Positions 26,138-35,206 of a stretch of DNA of 53,729 nucleotides are shown piece after piece. A program made the position numbers and the translations under genes. The DNA is taken from the NCBI GenBank assembly GCA_025352225.1, contig JANXTT010000081.1, positions 1 through 53,729 on the forward strand. Direction: 5' to 3'. Under the pieces are notes generated by a model. It was not told the origin of the DNA. It worked only from the letters and a program-made list of their open reading frames with translations, and made no database searches. The stretch is from Mucilaginibacter sp. Lineage in GTDB: Bacteria > Bacteroidota > Bacteroidia > Sphingobacteriales > Sphingobacteriaceae. Each line of letters begins with the position of its first letter. The first letter of the stretch is position 1.

Positions 26138-28522
26138 TCAATTAATCAATATAAAATCTTTAAGATAACTGCATTCGCCAACAGCTCTTTTATAGAAAAC
26201 CGTTTTTTTATAGGTTGTTTTTAACGTTGTAAAATAGGTATTGTTTTTTATTTGCAGTAGATATAATTTTTGCAGGTCATCAAAATTGGTAGCATCATAC
26301 TCGGGGTATACCACTTGCTTTTGATGGCATTTAGCCGCCATGAGCGTGCATTTTGCTTTAAATTCCAAATTGTTACTTAAGGAGCGGGCAATAAGGTAAT
26401 ATTTTTCGGCATTTTTTGTTTTGATATAATCATCGTCATAATTGTATTTTTTTGCCCGGCCAAAATCTGTTGATGACCAGCTATAAGATATTAAATACCA
26501 TGCGTTGCCATAATGCGAGGTGTTGTAAATACCCGTTGCAAATTTATAATAATAGGATGCCGCGTTTTGAGAATCTGTTTTTATCTGGGTTTCTAAATTA
26601 CTCATAACCTGTGCAAATTGAAGTTTATTATATCCTTTTGATTTATTGCCATATTTTAACACTTTGGGATAATCGTTTATTTGGTCAATAAAAGGATCGG
26701 CTAAATAATCATTAGATGCGGCTTTGGGCATGATACCGGCGTTGATATTTTTAAAACACACCATTGCATTGGTATATTTATGCTCCCGTAAATAAAGGGT
26801 ACCCAGCAACTCATTTAAATCAGTTAATTTAATATCTAACAAGCCGTCTGCTAAAAACCGCAAGTAGGGTTCATCCGGTGGGTTCTGTTTCCATTTAATT
26901 ATCGCATTCAAATTTGCGGAATGAAGATAGTTTTGCCAAAACACCATATGCTCACTACATTTTGCTAAAACAAGGGCGGCCTTAGTTGTATCGCCTTGTT
27001 GTAAATAAGAAGGGGCAAGTATTTGCTGGTAAAAGTTGCGGGCAGTGATAATGAATTTTTGATCATCATTAAAGGCAAAATCGCCTCTCTTTTTTTTAAT
27101 TTCAGTTTTTACCTTATCATCCAGCCATTTTAAAGCTGGAAGCAAGCTAGTTTCGTTAACATGGTTGAGTTGCTTAATACTTTGGGCAGATAGCAGTAAT
27201 TGAATTATTTGTTTCTGATCATTCAATTTTGGATTTCGCTCTTCACCCATTTGCTTTAACCAGTTTAAACCCTCTGCCGTATCGCCCTGCATCCACGAAA
27301 TGTAAGCGGCTGCCAAATAACCAATACCGGGCTCAGTATATTTTTTTTCTATAGTAAGCTGCTTACAAAAAGCTTTTAACTGCGGCATGTATGTTATTGT
27401 GTTGTATTGAGTGCTATCGGTTATGCTAAAATCATACGGGTTAACAAATAACGCATTAGCTTTAATAAGTTTATGTGTTAAATAACCCTCCTCCAATTTA
27501 TTAATTTCACGTACCAGCAACACCCCTACCATAGGCGAAGATGGGTCGCACTGATACACTTTTTTTAAATACTCCATATTTAATTTCGGGTTGCCAAAGC
27601 CATTAATGGCATATATAATGGCTCGTTCTTTATCATTTACCGCGTGTGTTAAAACTTGCGGAAGTTTCACATTCATATACCTATAGTTTCGGTAAGCCTG
27701 CACCTGCCTTTCTGGGTATTGAGCAAACACTTTAGAAAACAGATAAGCGGATAACACGGTATCATTTAACCTGCGTTCTTCGCCCGCTTTTAAAGCCATG
27801 GCCCACCCTTTAATATGGCTTTGCGTAGGTATATCCGCTATATATGTATTATAAATATCATTTGCCTTTGTATAATTTAACCCATAATGGAATAACCGCT
27901 GTGCCTGGTAGTAATACCTGAGCTGAATAAATCTATCCTTTTCGGCAATAGCATTATTTAAAGCTTCGGTGCCTGCATTACGTAAGGCTACAGAATCTAT
28001 AGGAGCCGGATTCCAGCTATCCTGGTTAACGTTTGCAATATGTTCGGCATTTTTTACAAAACGGTAATATTTTAAAGCACTTATGTTTTTTTTAATCAGG
28101 AAAGCCTTTAAGAAAGTATTATTGGCCATGCTATCAGGCAACGGGCCGCCATTTTTAAGGAAGCCATTGTTTAAAACAGAATCGGTACGGTGGTCTAAAT
28201 GATACATCGCCTTGGCTACGTCCTCGGGTTTTACATTTACACCAAAATATGAGGCCCATTCGTTGGAGTTAATAGCAGGCTCACTTACGGGTTCGGCATC
28301 GTCGTACAAAAACTGGTAATTTGTAAAATAAAAAGATCGGTATTCTTTTCCGCCCTGCAAATTGTTATGAAAAAACGATATATAATAATCATACGGGTCT
28401 ACTTCGCCTCCGCAGGCCAGGTCAATTGCTATAAAAGCAAAAAAACAGCTTACTAAACTAACGCAGTAAATTACTGGTATTCTGCAACTCATCATACGTG
28501 TATTTCTTAATAACTGCTTCAT
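26138..28522 (-). CDS. Large unknown lipoprotein with helical-repeat body
   Basis: Function unknown. The 794-residue precursor ends its signal with the lipobox DLAC, giving a mature protein beginning CGGEVDPYDYYISFF. The body is helix-rich with Leu/Ala/Tyr at repeat-like spacing (for example LGTLYLREHKYTNAMVCF) and looks TPR- or SEL1-like. The first ATG (28522) lies 65 bases inside the upstream gene; ATGs at 28495 and 28492 are alternatives giving a shorter signal. The pair is an overlapping operon and probably works as a unit at the envelope. I have not tested the repeat assignment. Confidence 0.65.
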   Translation of the reverse strand: MKQLLRNTRMMSCRIPVIYCVSLVSCFFAFIAIDLACGGEVDPYDYYISFFHNNLQGGKEYRSFYFTNYQFLYDDAEPVSEPAINSNEWASYFGVNVKPEDVAKAMYHLDHRTDSVLNNGFLKNGGPLPDSMANNTFLKAFLIKKNISALKYYRFVKNAEHIANVNQDSWNPAPIDSVALRNAGTEALNNAIAEKDRFIQLRYYYQAQRLFHYGLNYTKANDIYNTYIADIPTQSHIKGWAMALKAGEERRLNDTVLSAYLFSKVFAQYPERQVQAYRNYRYMNVKLPQVLTHAVNDKERAIIYAINGFGNPKLNMEYLKKVYQCDPSSPMVGVLLVREINKLEEGYLTHKLIKANALFVNPYDFSITDSTQYNTITYMPQLKAFCKQLTIEKKYTEPGIGYLAAAYISWMQGDTAEGLNWLKQMGEERNPKLNDQKQIIQLLLSAQSIKQLNHVNETSLLPALKWLDDKVKTEIKKKRGDFAFNDDQKFIITARNFYQQILAPSYLQQGDTTKAALVLAKCSEHMVFWQNYLHSANLNAIIKWKQNPPDEPYLRFLADGLLDIKLTDLNELLGTLYLREHKYTNAMVCFKNINAGIMPKAASNDYLADPFIDQINDYPKVLKYGNKSKGYNKLQFAQVMSNLETQIKTDSQNAASYYYKFATGIYNTSHYGNAWYLISYSWSSTDFGRAKKYNYDDDYIKTKNAEKYYLIARSLSNNLEFKAKCTLMAAKCHQKQVVYPEYDATNFDDLQKLYLLQIKNNTYFTTLKTTYKKTVFYKRAVGECSYLKDFILIN

Positions 28523-29474
28523 CTAAGTTAAAATAGACCACGTTAACCGAATCTGCTTTCAAGTAACGTGCTATGTATTTGTTTATCGTTTGTATATCAA
28601 TTAAAGGAGCATTTTCCCAGCGGACTATATCGGCTTTTTTTAACCCATAAGTCGGCAAGTCTGTTTTTGCACTATAAAGTCCATCTCCTTTGTATTCAAA
28701 TTGGTTTCGAGTGTTTAATATATCAAAATTTATCCGTTTATCAATACCTATATATTTTTTATTTTTAAATGTTACTGCCCAGCTAAAAAGCGGTAGCCCA
28801 ATATCTATTGGTATTGGATAATTGGTGAGATTATCGCCTAAATATTTCTTTAGCTCACTAACATCAATTATTGAGTTTTGAATGCCATATTTGCGCAAAT
28901 TGCCCATGTTATAACACATCAGTAAAACTTTATTTACCGGTGGTATTCCGCTCCCCCTCTGATTTTTTAACTGGTGTAATCTTAACGTCGCCGAAATTGT
29001 TTTATGATACAAGCGTTGTTTTAGTTGCAGCAGCAAATAAAAATAATTTTCGCGCGTTTGGGTAGTCCAGTCGCAGTCAATTTGTAATTCCCCATAATTA
29101 GCTTTACCCGCCTGATGGATCTTTGCGTATACAAAATGTAACAACTTATCAGCCAGGTCATCTATTTTTTGTTTTGACAAGTTTCGCAACACATCATTTA
29201 CAATAAAAACTACGGGTACAATTTGCAAGCTATCAGCCATTTTATCCCGGAAGATTATGGGCGAAACAGGGACAGGATTAATTCCATCCATGCTTAAATC
29301 CACATCAGTTATACGTACATAAATTTTATGGACGTTTGTTTTTTTTAAATAAGCGTTTTCCAAAGCATTTTGCTTATAAACAGTTTTCCAATAATAAAAG
29401 GAAGTGTTTACCTTTCTGCCAGGTTTACAACCGGCAAATAACGCAATAAACAAGAGCAAACAGCATGTACGCAT
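28458..29474 (-). CDS. Unknown lipoprotein, possibly TIM-barrel-like
   Basis: The 338 residues have a lipoprotein signal with FAGC (about residue 16). The mature part alternates strands and helices; ELQIDCDWTTQTRENYF and KVLLMCYNMGNL recall the DxxDxD and M-x-Y/N strands of family 18-like TIM barrels, but no Glu stands where the catalytic acid is expected. I regard the barrel as a hint and the activity as unknown. It is the first gene of an operon overlapping the large lipoprotein by 65 bases. Confidence 0.6.
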   Translation of the reverse strand: MRTCCLLLFIALFAGCKPGRKVNTSFYYWKTVYKQNALENAYLKKTNVHKIYVRITDVDLSMDGINPVPVSPIIFRDKMADSLQIVPVVFIVNDVLRNLSKQKIDDLADKLLHFVYAKIHQAGKANYGELQIDCDWTTQTRENYFYLLLQLKQRLYHKTISATLRLHQLKNQRGSGIPPVNKVLLMCYNMGNLRKYGIQNSIIDVSELKKYLGDNLTNYPIPIDIGLPLFSWAVTFKNKKYIGIDKRINFDILNTRNQFEYKGDGLYSAKTDLPTYGLKKADIVRWENAPLIDIQTINKYIARYLKADSVNVVYFNLDEAVIKKYTYDELQNTSNLLR

Positions 29475-29507
29475 TGCCCAAAGTTAAAAATTAAACACCG
29501 TTAAAAT

Positions 29508-29966
29508 ATGAGAGCTGTTATTCAACGTGTTTCGTACGCATCATGTACTATAAAGGGGCATATTACAAGTGAAATACCGATCGGTATGCTGGTGCTGTTA
29601 GGTATTGAAAATGACGATGCTCCTGAGGATGTGGAATGGCTGGCTCAAAAGATAATAAACATGCGAATATTCAATGACGGGAACGGACTGATGAATAAGG
29701 CATTGACCGATATTAACGGCCATATATTGCTGATATCGCAATTTACATTGTTTGCACAAACTAAAAAAGGCAACCGACCATCTTTTATAAGGGCGGCTAA
29801 ACCGGATATGGCTATACCGCTATATGAACTTATGATAACCACGCTGGAAAAACAGCTTAATAAAAAAATACCGACAGGTATTTTTGGAGCCGATATGAAA
29901 ATCAGTTTAGTTAATGATGGCCCGGTAACTATTATTATGGATACTAAAGATAGGGAGAACCATTAA
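29508..29966 (+). CDS. dtd: D-aminoacyl-tRNA deacylase
   Basis: Dtd removes wrongly attached D-amino acids and glycine from tRNA. The 152 residues start MRAVIQRVSYASC, carry the catalytic-loop motif LISQFTLFAQTKKGNRPSF (about residues 77-95) and the second motif NDGPVTI (about residues 136-142). It is divergent from the lipoprotein operon and overlaps the 3' end of the convergent HAD gene by 23 bases. Confidence 0.96.
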   Translation: MRAVIQRVSYASCTIKGHITSEIPIGMLVLLGIENDDAPEDVEWLAQKIINMRIFNDGNGLMNKALTDINGHILLISQFTLFAQTKKGNRPSFIRAAKPDMAIPLYELMITTLEKQLNKKIPTGIFGADMKISLVNDGPVTIIMDTKDRENH

Positions 29967-30624
29967 TAAGGGTTTCAAAAAATTTATCGGTAAAGTTGGG
30001 CGCGACATGTAATACATTTGGAAGGTAAGTAAACTCATCCGCGTGGTGCGTTGTGGTTAATATTATTGATTTCATTCCGGCGTTAAGGGCTGCTTCAGCA
30101 CCTTTTGGTACATCCTCAAAAACCAAACAATCTGCCGGTGCTATACCAAGTAAGGCGGCAACTTTAAGGTAAGTTTCTGGGTGCGGTTTACTTAGCATAA
30201 CATCATCTGCACTAACAATAGCTTTAAAATAATGCCTGATGTTTAAATTATCCAGTACAAAATCAATATTAAAAGGTATTGCTGCCGAGCCAATGGCCAT
30301 AGGTATTTGTTGCTGATGAGCGGCTTCTAAAAACTCAGTTAAGCCGGGCAATAAAGCCAATTGGTGCAGGTATTGTTGCTGATAACGTTTTTCTTTTTCT
30401 AATGATAATTGTATCATTTCGTCCATCGTAAACCTATCGGGGCCAAACATTCGAACCAGAACTTCGGGGTTTTTACCATACATCTCTTTTTTCACCTCGT
30501 CCCAGGTAAAACTCCCACCCAGATCGTTGTTCAAAAGATTTTGCCATGCGCGGGTATGGTATTCCATATCGTTGATCATGGTGCCGTTCAAATCAAAAAT
30601 AAATGCTTTATAAGTTTGAGCCAT
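29944..30624 (-). CDS. HAD-superfamily hydrolase with DxN instead of DxD
   Basis: The 226 residues are related to beta-phosphoglucomutase-like HAD proteins with an alpha cap: FDLNGTMINDMEYHTRAW, then PMAIGSAA, SKPHPETYLK and FEDVPKGAEAALNAG. The first motif has Asn two residues after the nucleophilic Asp, where the general acid/base Asp is usual. This could lower phosphatase activity or mark a subfamily. I chose the ATG at 30624 (MAQTYKAF) over 30645, as homologues usually start a few residues before the motif. It follows the flippase on the same strand. Confidence 0.8.
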   Translation of the reverse strand: MAQTYKAFIFDLNGTMINDMEYHTRAWQNLLNNDLGGSFTWDEVKKEMYGKNPEVLVRMFGPDRFTMDEMIQLSLEKEKRYQQQYLHQLALLPGLTEFLEAAHQQQIPMAIGSAAIPFNIDFVLDNLNIRHYFKAIVSADDVMLSKPHPETYLKVAALLGIAPADCLVFEDVPKGAEAALNAGMKSIILTTTHHADEFTYLPNVLHVAPNFTDKFFETLINGSPYL

Positions 30625-30701
30625 AAAATACTTAATGAGCGGCAAAAGTATTTTAAATTACCATATATCACCAAAAATTTAAAATTAAGCTTACATCGTC
30701 A

Positions 30702-32036
30702 TTACCTGTATTTACCTATCATTCGTTTACCGAATGCCATTAACTCTGCATGCCCTGTAGTAATAATACCACGGAATGAATAATCAATATGCTTGCGTAA
30801 ATGATAATAACCAAACAATAAACCAGCAATTGTGGCACATGGAGTAGCAATGGCGATGCCGTAAACGTTTTTTAGTAAAAGGAGCCCTACATAGCCAACG
30901 CTCAGATTTACCGCACCCATAATTAGCACTTTGTAAAAGTTTATTTTAGGTTGGTGTATAATGTCGAGTGTGACACCATTAAAGCGGTCAATAGGATACA
31001 AGATAGCAAAAAGCATTAGTATACGGAGTATATTGGGCGCTGCGGAATTCATATACTGATCTCCACCTAATATCCAGATAGCTGGGCCAGCACCTAAAAA
31101 AGCTACTATAGCTACCGGCACAAATACCAGCGTTAACATGCCAGCGTATTTTTTGGAAACAAAAGCCAGGCGGGCCATATCGTGATTGTTAAAAGCGGTA
31201 GCCATGGCAGACATTCCGGTACCTACAAAACTTCTCAACGGAATTTCAATTGCTTCCATCAACTTAGTACCAACATTATATACTGCCAAATATTCTGGTT
31301 TCAGCATAAAGTTGATTAAAAAAGTATTGGCGGTATTCATTAAATTAGAGCTAATGCTGGTAGCTAAACTAAACTTGCCAAAGTTGAGCAGTTCCATTGT
31401 ACATGCCCTGGTACGTTTAAATAACATTTTGAATTTTGAAAACCCCAATAAAATGCAACCCGCGCTTGTAAGTAAATTAGTTATAACATTTACCAGGAAA
31501 ACATTATATAGCGTGGCCATTTTTAGAAAAGCCAAAATAATGATGATTAAAATGGTTGACCCATTGTTAAGGAGGCGTAAATAAAGTATCGGAAAATAAT
31601 CTTCTTCGGCAACAAGAATCCAAAAGGTTACATTAAAAGGCAGGGAGCTTAAAAAGGTGATACCAAACCATTGGATCACCATTACTATCTCGGCGTTATC
31701 AATACTCGGGATAAAATAAGTAGCGCCAAAGTCTACCAACATTAAGATACCCGTAAGGGCAATTGCCAAAAACCATACTGAGCCTAATACATTTGCGGCC
31801 CTTTCGGGGAGTGCCCCGGCATAAAACTTTACGGTAGCCGTTGTTAATAATCCGTTGCGCACGGCGTCAGCTAAACTATATACGGCCAAAAAGAAAAACC
31901 ATATCCCTAATTCTTCTTTTGTAAGTACACGGCATAAAACGCCATAGATTAAAAATCCAAATCCCGAAATAACAAGATTACCAGCCAATGCCAGGAAATT
32001 TTTATCATTTAGGTCAGACAGTTTAGGGATTCGCAT
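30702..32036 (-). CDS. Polysaccharide flippase of the MATE/MOP type (Wzx-like)
   Basis: The 444-residue product has about 12 hydrophobic helices from LALAGNLVISGFGFLIYGVL onward, with GVLCRVLTKEELGIWFF and LADAVRNGLLTTA in the first bundle. This is typical of lipid-linked oligosaccharide flippases. Substrate unknown: no glycosyltransferase is nearby. A 14-bp perfect inverted repeat lies 36 bases upstream. The HAD gene follows after 77 bases and may be co-transcribed. Confidence 0.85.
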   Translation of the reverse strand: MRIPKLSDLNDKNFLALAGNLVISGFGFLIYGVLCRVLTKEELGIWFFFLAVYSLADAVRNGLLTTATVKFYAGALPERAANVLGSVWFLAIALTGILMLVDFGATYFIPSIDNAEIVMVIQWFGITFLSSLPFNVTFWILVAEEDYFPILYLRLLNNGSTILIIIILAFLKMATLYNVFLVNVITNLLTSAGCILLGFSKFKMLFKRTRACTMELLNFGKFSLATSISSNLMNTANTFLINFMLKPEYLAVYNVGTKLMEAIEIPLRSFVGTGMSAMATAFNNHDMARLAFVSKKYAGMLTLVFVPVAIVAFLGAGPAIWILGGDQYMNSAAPNILRILMLFAILYPIDRFNGVTLDIIHQPKINFYKVLIMGAVNLSVGYVGLLLLKNVYGIAIATPCATIAGLLFGYYHLRKHIDYSFRGIITTGHAELMAFGKRMIGKYR

Positions 32037-32071
32037 ACGGAGTTATCTGGCTTTTAGGGGTTATACGTGCT

Positions 32072-32112
32072 AAGTTATAAAAATGATGAAAATTATTCCA
32101 TTTTTATAACTT
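32072..32112. promoter_or_regulatory. Perfect 14-bp inverted repeat before the flippase gene
   Basis: AAGTTATAAAAATG (32072-32085) and CATTTTTATAACTT (32099-32112) are exact inverted arms over 13 bases. It may be an operator or a leader hairpin of the flippase; it is too AT-rich and too far from the msrB stop (about 150 bases) to be its terminator. Confidence 0.5.
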
Positions 32113-32264
32113 TTAAACCACTAATTGCCTATAGCAATGCTAGATCCCAGGCGTTAATTTATTAGTTAAATAGTTTTACCGAAAAGAATCTCTTGCCGGC
32201 GATGTGCTTGTTATCCCCCCGCTGTAAACTTAATGAGTTCCAATATTATATCTGGCAGGCAGAA

Positions 32265-32630
32265 TTATTCAGAATCGGGTATAAACTTCATCGAAATTGA
32301 ATTAACACAATGGCGGGTATTTTTGGCGGTGAGCTTCTCGCCTTCAAACACATGGCCCAAATGAGCCCCACAGTTGTTGCATACGATCTCGATACGGCGG
32401 CCATCGGCATCTATAACGCGTTTAACAGCTCCGGGAATTTCATCGTCAAAACTTGGCCAACCGCAATGAGAGTCAAACTTATCTGCCGATTTATATAATG
32501 GGGAGTTGCATCTTCTGCACTCGTATACACCGGGTACTTTATTATCAGTGTATTCGCCTGTAAATGGCCTTTCGGTTCCTTTGTGGAGTATAACGTATTC
32601 TTCTTCGGGGGTTAGCTTATTGTATTCCAT
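32265..32630 (-). CDS. msrB: Peptide-methionine (R)-S-oxide reductase MsrB
   Basis: MsrB repairs methionine-R-sulfoxide in proteins. The 121 residues contain both zinc pairs (YECRRC and [13 protein letters not shown]), the active-site Cys in [11 protein letters not shown], and the substrate region SHCGWPSFD. It is a stand-alone MsrB of normal length without signal peptide, so cytosolic. The flippase gene lies downstream on the same strand after a 228-base spacer. Confidence 0.97.
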   Translation of the reverse strand: MEYNKLTPEEEYVILHKGTERPFTGEYTDNKVPGVYECRRCNSPLYKSADKFDSHCGWPSFDDEIPGAVKRVIDADGRRIEIVCNNCGAHLGHVFEGEKLTAKNTRHCVNSISMKFIPDSE

Positions 32631-32760
32631 GAGTAGTATTTAATTTGATGATTTTAATAGTTGGATACACTGATTAAAACTTAATACAATATACGTTTTA
32701 AATAAGGCTTAGTTTGTCTTGTTGGTGTCAATACTATGTTATTACAAAATTTTGACAACA

Positions 32761-32785
32761 AAAAAATCCCGGCCAATAGCCAGGA
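32761..32785 (-). terminator. Terminator of the NTF2-like gene
   Basis: On the minus strand TCCTGGC, loop TATTG, GCCGGGA and a run of T: a 7-bp stem with one G-T pair. It resembles the sucD terminator 690 bases away. Confidence 0.75.
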
Positions 32786-32815
32786 CAATTATTAAAGGTT
32801 AGGTTATAGGCAATA

Positions 32816-33175
32816 TTACATATTGTAAAAAAACTGATCAGCAACTATTTTACCGTCTTTAACTTCGTAAACGGCAACTTCGTTCATGGTCATTCTGCCT
32901 TGTTGTTTATAAGTTACGTCCATCTCCATGGTGCAAGCAAAAAAGTTACCGGTAACAATTGGATCACTAATTACAGCGCTGTGTATTTCTTCAACCATGT
33001 TATACCATTGTTGGTTTTTTGCAATTACAGCTTCCTTGCCTTCTACTAATTCGGCATGTGACCCTTTAGGTTCTTTACTTACAACACCATCACTGTAAAG
33101 TTCATTTAATGCATCTAAGTTCTTCCCCTCACGGCAAAACTGTACTAATTTGTTGGCTAATTCCTGTGTATTCAT
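32816..33175 (-). CDS. NTF2-like (SnoaL-type) protein
   Basis: The 119 residues follow the cone-shaped NTF2 fold: N-terminal helices (ELANKLVQFCREGKNLDAL), the LYSDGVVSKEPKG turn, VEGKEAVIAKNQQWYNMV, and strands ending in VAVYEVKDGKIVADQFFYNM. Proteins of this kind bind small molecules or act as minor enzymes; no catalytic set can be named. It is monocistronic with its own terminator. TATCTTTA (minus strand, 33202-33209) is a possible -7 element. Confidence 0.8.
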   Translation of the reverse strand: MNTQELANKLVQFCREGKNLDALNELYSDGVVSKEPKGSHAELVEGKEAVIAKNQQWYNMVEEIHSAVISDPIVTGNFFACTMEMDVTYKQQGRMTMNEVAVYEVKDGKIVADQFFYNM

Positions 33176-33503
33176 GGTAAATTTTAGTTTATTGTTTTAT
33201 ATAAAGATAGTATTGATTCGCTAAAATACACCATGCTGATCGCCAAATATTATAAACAAATGCCAATAAAATTTAAATATGTTTTTCAGTGTCAGAGTTG
33301 ATAGCCCCCCCTATCCGCAGCAAATTAGCTCCCTAAGATGGGTAAATTAAGTTCTTTTAAAACCCTATCCTTTTAATTGATGCGTTGGAAACTAATTAAA
33401 ATCAAATAACGCAGAAATGCAGTTAAAGCCAGGCCATAATATTGATGGAACAAAAAATCCCGGCCATTGTGACCAGGATCTTGTAATATCTCAATATTGA
33501 AAT
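33176..33503. other. Spacer between sucD and the NTF2-like gene
   Basis: These 328 bases hold the sucD terminator at the right side and a possible -7 element at the left. The rest shows no ORF, repeat or RNA that I recognise. Confidence 0.6.
33452..33479 (-). terminator. Rho-independent terminator of sucD
   Basis: On the minus strand ATCCTGGTC, loop ACAAT, GGCCGGGAT and then TTTTTT: a 9-bp stem with two G-T pairs. Confidence 0.85.
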
Positions 33504-34388
33504 CTATTTAACCAATAACTTAGCTAATTCTTCTGCCATAGCAGCGCCAATTTCCGCAGGCGATTCTACAACGCGTATACCGCATTCTGCCATGATCTTC
33601 ATTTTAGCGGCAGCAGTATCATCGGCACCGCCAACAATGGCACCAGCATGGCCCATACGGCGGCCTGCAGGAGCCGTTTGCCCGGCAATAAAGCCAACTA
33701 CAGGTTTAGTGCCATGTTCTTTAATCCAGCGGGCAGCATCAGCTTCCATGCCGCCACCAATTTCACCTATCATAATAATACCGTGTGTATCTGGGTCGTT
33801 CATTAATAATTCAACGGCTTCTTTGGTTGGAGTGCCAATAATAGGGTCGCCACCAATACCAATGGCTGTAGTAATGCCTAACCCCGCTTTTACAACCTGA
33901 TCAACAGCTTCGTAAGTCAATGTTCCTGATTTTGAAACCACCCCAACATTGCCTTTTTTGAAGATAAAGCCCGGCATAATACCAATTTTAGCTTCGTCTG
34001 CCGTAATAATACCAGGGCAATTGGGCCCAATTAAGCGGCAGTCCCTGTCGCTGATATATTCTTTAACAAGCACCATATCCTTTGTTGGGATACCTTCTGT
34101 AATACAAACAATAACTTTAATGCCAGCTTCTGCAGCTTCCATAATAGCATCTGCGGCAAAAGCCGGCGGAACAAATATGATAGAAACATCGGCACCTGTT
34201 TTAGCAACAGCATCAGCAACGGTATTGAACACCGGGCGATCAAGATGTGTTTGGCCACCTTTACCTGGTGTTACCCCACCAACTAACTGGGTTCCGTACT
34301 CGATCATTTGTGATGCGTGGTACGTGCCTTCGTTACCTGTGAAACCTTGTACTATAACTTTAGAATCTTTGTTTACTAAAACGCTCAT
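33504..34388 (-). CDS. sucD: Succinate--CoA ligase, ADP-forming, alpha subunit
   Basis: SucD with SucC turns succinyl-CoA into succinate and ATP in the citric acid cycle. The 294 residues bind CoA in the N-terminal Rossmann domain ([21 protein letters not shown]), then [11 protein letters not shown] and [15 protein letters not shown]; the phosphorylated His is in GHAGAIVGG. No sucC lies next to it, which is common in Bacteroidota. It has its own promoter and terminator. Confidence 0.97.
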   Translation of the reverse strand: MSVLVNKDSKVIVQGFTGNEGTYHASQMIEYGTQLVGGVTPGKGGQTHLDRPVFNTVADAVAKTGADVSIIFVPPAFAADAIMEAAEAGIKVIVCITEGIPTKDMVLVKEYISDRDCRLIGPNCPGIITADEAKIGIMPGFIFKKGNVGVVSKSGTLTYEAVDQVVKAGLGITTAIGIGGDPIIGTPTKEAVELLMNDPDTHGIIMIGEIGGGMEADAARWIKEHGTKPVVGFIAGQTAPAGRRMGHAGAIVGGADDTAAAKMKIMAECGIRVVESPAEIGAAMAEELAKLLVK

Positions 34389-34408
34389 TGATTTTTATTT
34401 TTGTACGG

Positions 34409-34438
34409 CAAAGCTAATCTTATTGACTATAAAGTCAA
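34409..34438 (-). promoter_or_regulatory. Promoter of sucD
   Basis: On the minus strand TTG (34436-34438) and TAGCTTTG (34409-34416) are 19 bases apart and match the Bacteroidota consensus exactly. The -33 side lies within an inverted repeat TTGACT/AGTCAA (34423-34438). Confidence 0.7.
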
Positions 34439-34485
34439 AGTGTATTTGATATCAAAATAGATGTAAAATGGCTTATTTTAAGTAA

Positions 34486-35055
34486 TTACTCCGTTAAAGC
34501 CGGGTCAATAAGCGCGAAACCCGTTTCTGGCTCTTTCTTTTTGTAAAGCGGGGTAGGTTCAACCGTTATCATAATCTCTAATGTTGGCCAAACATGCGCC
34601 TCAAATAAATGCCCTCCACGTACTAAGCCATCGGTTTGGCTAACGCTCATATGCACATGTACAACCGGCTTGCCGTTATAAATCGCTATATTGCCTGTAA
34701 ATGATACTATTTCGGCCTGGCCATTTACCGAGATGATGTGGTACATCTGTTTGTCGTGGTCAAAGCATCCCAGCCTTGCAGTGCTAACCGCGCCAATACC
34801 TGTAAAATGTGCGCAGGTAACATGGTTTTGTTCAGCAAAAGCGGTTAACCCGGATAGAACATCATCGCCCCTGTTAAGTATAATGGCATAGGTTTTTACG
34901 CCGCCCGTTGTACTTAATAACTTAAACTTAAGGCCGGGGGCCTTATCTTTTTGCACAATTTGGCCCGGTTTAACATATTCGTCCTGCGCGAAACTATGTT
35001 GAGTAAATGCTAAGGTTAAAAAAATTAGAAAAAATAATGTTTTTTTAATGGTCAT
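34486..35055 (-). CDS. Secreted PPC/DUF296-domain protein
   Basis: The 189-residue precursor has a signal peptide ending at about SFAQ (residue 24). The mature part is a PPC (DUF296) domain: YAIILNRGDDVLSGLTAFAEQNHV, HFTGIGAVSTARLGCFD and HVHMSVSQTDGLVRGGHLFE, with the three His residues that bind metal in related structures. The domain is best known in plant AT-hook proteins and small bacterial proteins in the cytoplasm; an exported one is unusual. Function unknown. Its leader region is described at 35056. Confidence 0.85.
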   Translation of the reverse strand: MTIKKTLFFLIFLTLAFTQHSFAQDEYVKPGQIVQKDKAPGLKFKLLSTTGGVKTYAIILNRGDDVLSGLTAFAEQNHVTCAHFTGIGAVSTARLGCFDHDKQMYHIISVNGQAEIVSFTGNIAIYNGKPVVHVHMSVSQTDGLVRGGHLFEAHVWPTLEIMITVEPTPLYKKKEPETGFALIDPALTE

Positions 35056-35206
35056 AATTATAATCCTAGGTCAAAATGAATATTGCAAATACTGAGCAAC
35101 TCTCAGCGATATTGAACTGTTCCGCCACGCCGGGGCTAAAGCATCATCTACTTCTAAAACTATACGTTCCGTTAAACATCTTTCTTATACACAAATATAA
35201 GCATTG
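35056..35206 (-). promoter_or_regulatory. Promoter and long leader of the PPC gene
   Basis: An exact -7 element TATATTTG (minus strand, 35192-35199) lies 137 bases before the ATG, giving a leader of roughly 130 bases. It contains a small perfect hairpin (CTGAG, loop AGTTG, CTCAG) and no ORF of note. I match no riboswitch class. Confidence 0.35.

Noticed and set aside
29574..29587. Perfect palindrome ATACCGATCGGTAT, like the fabF operator
   Set aside because: It lies inside the dtd coding sequence at conserved Ile-Pro-Ile-Gly codons, so it is probably chance.
33592..34449. Long plus-strand frames opposite sucD
   Set aside because: They mirror the codon pattern of sucD on the other strand and have no start context or family match.
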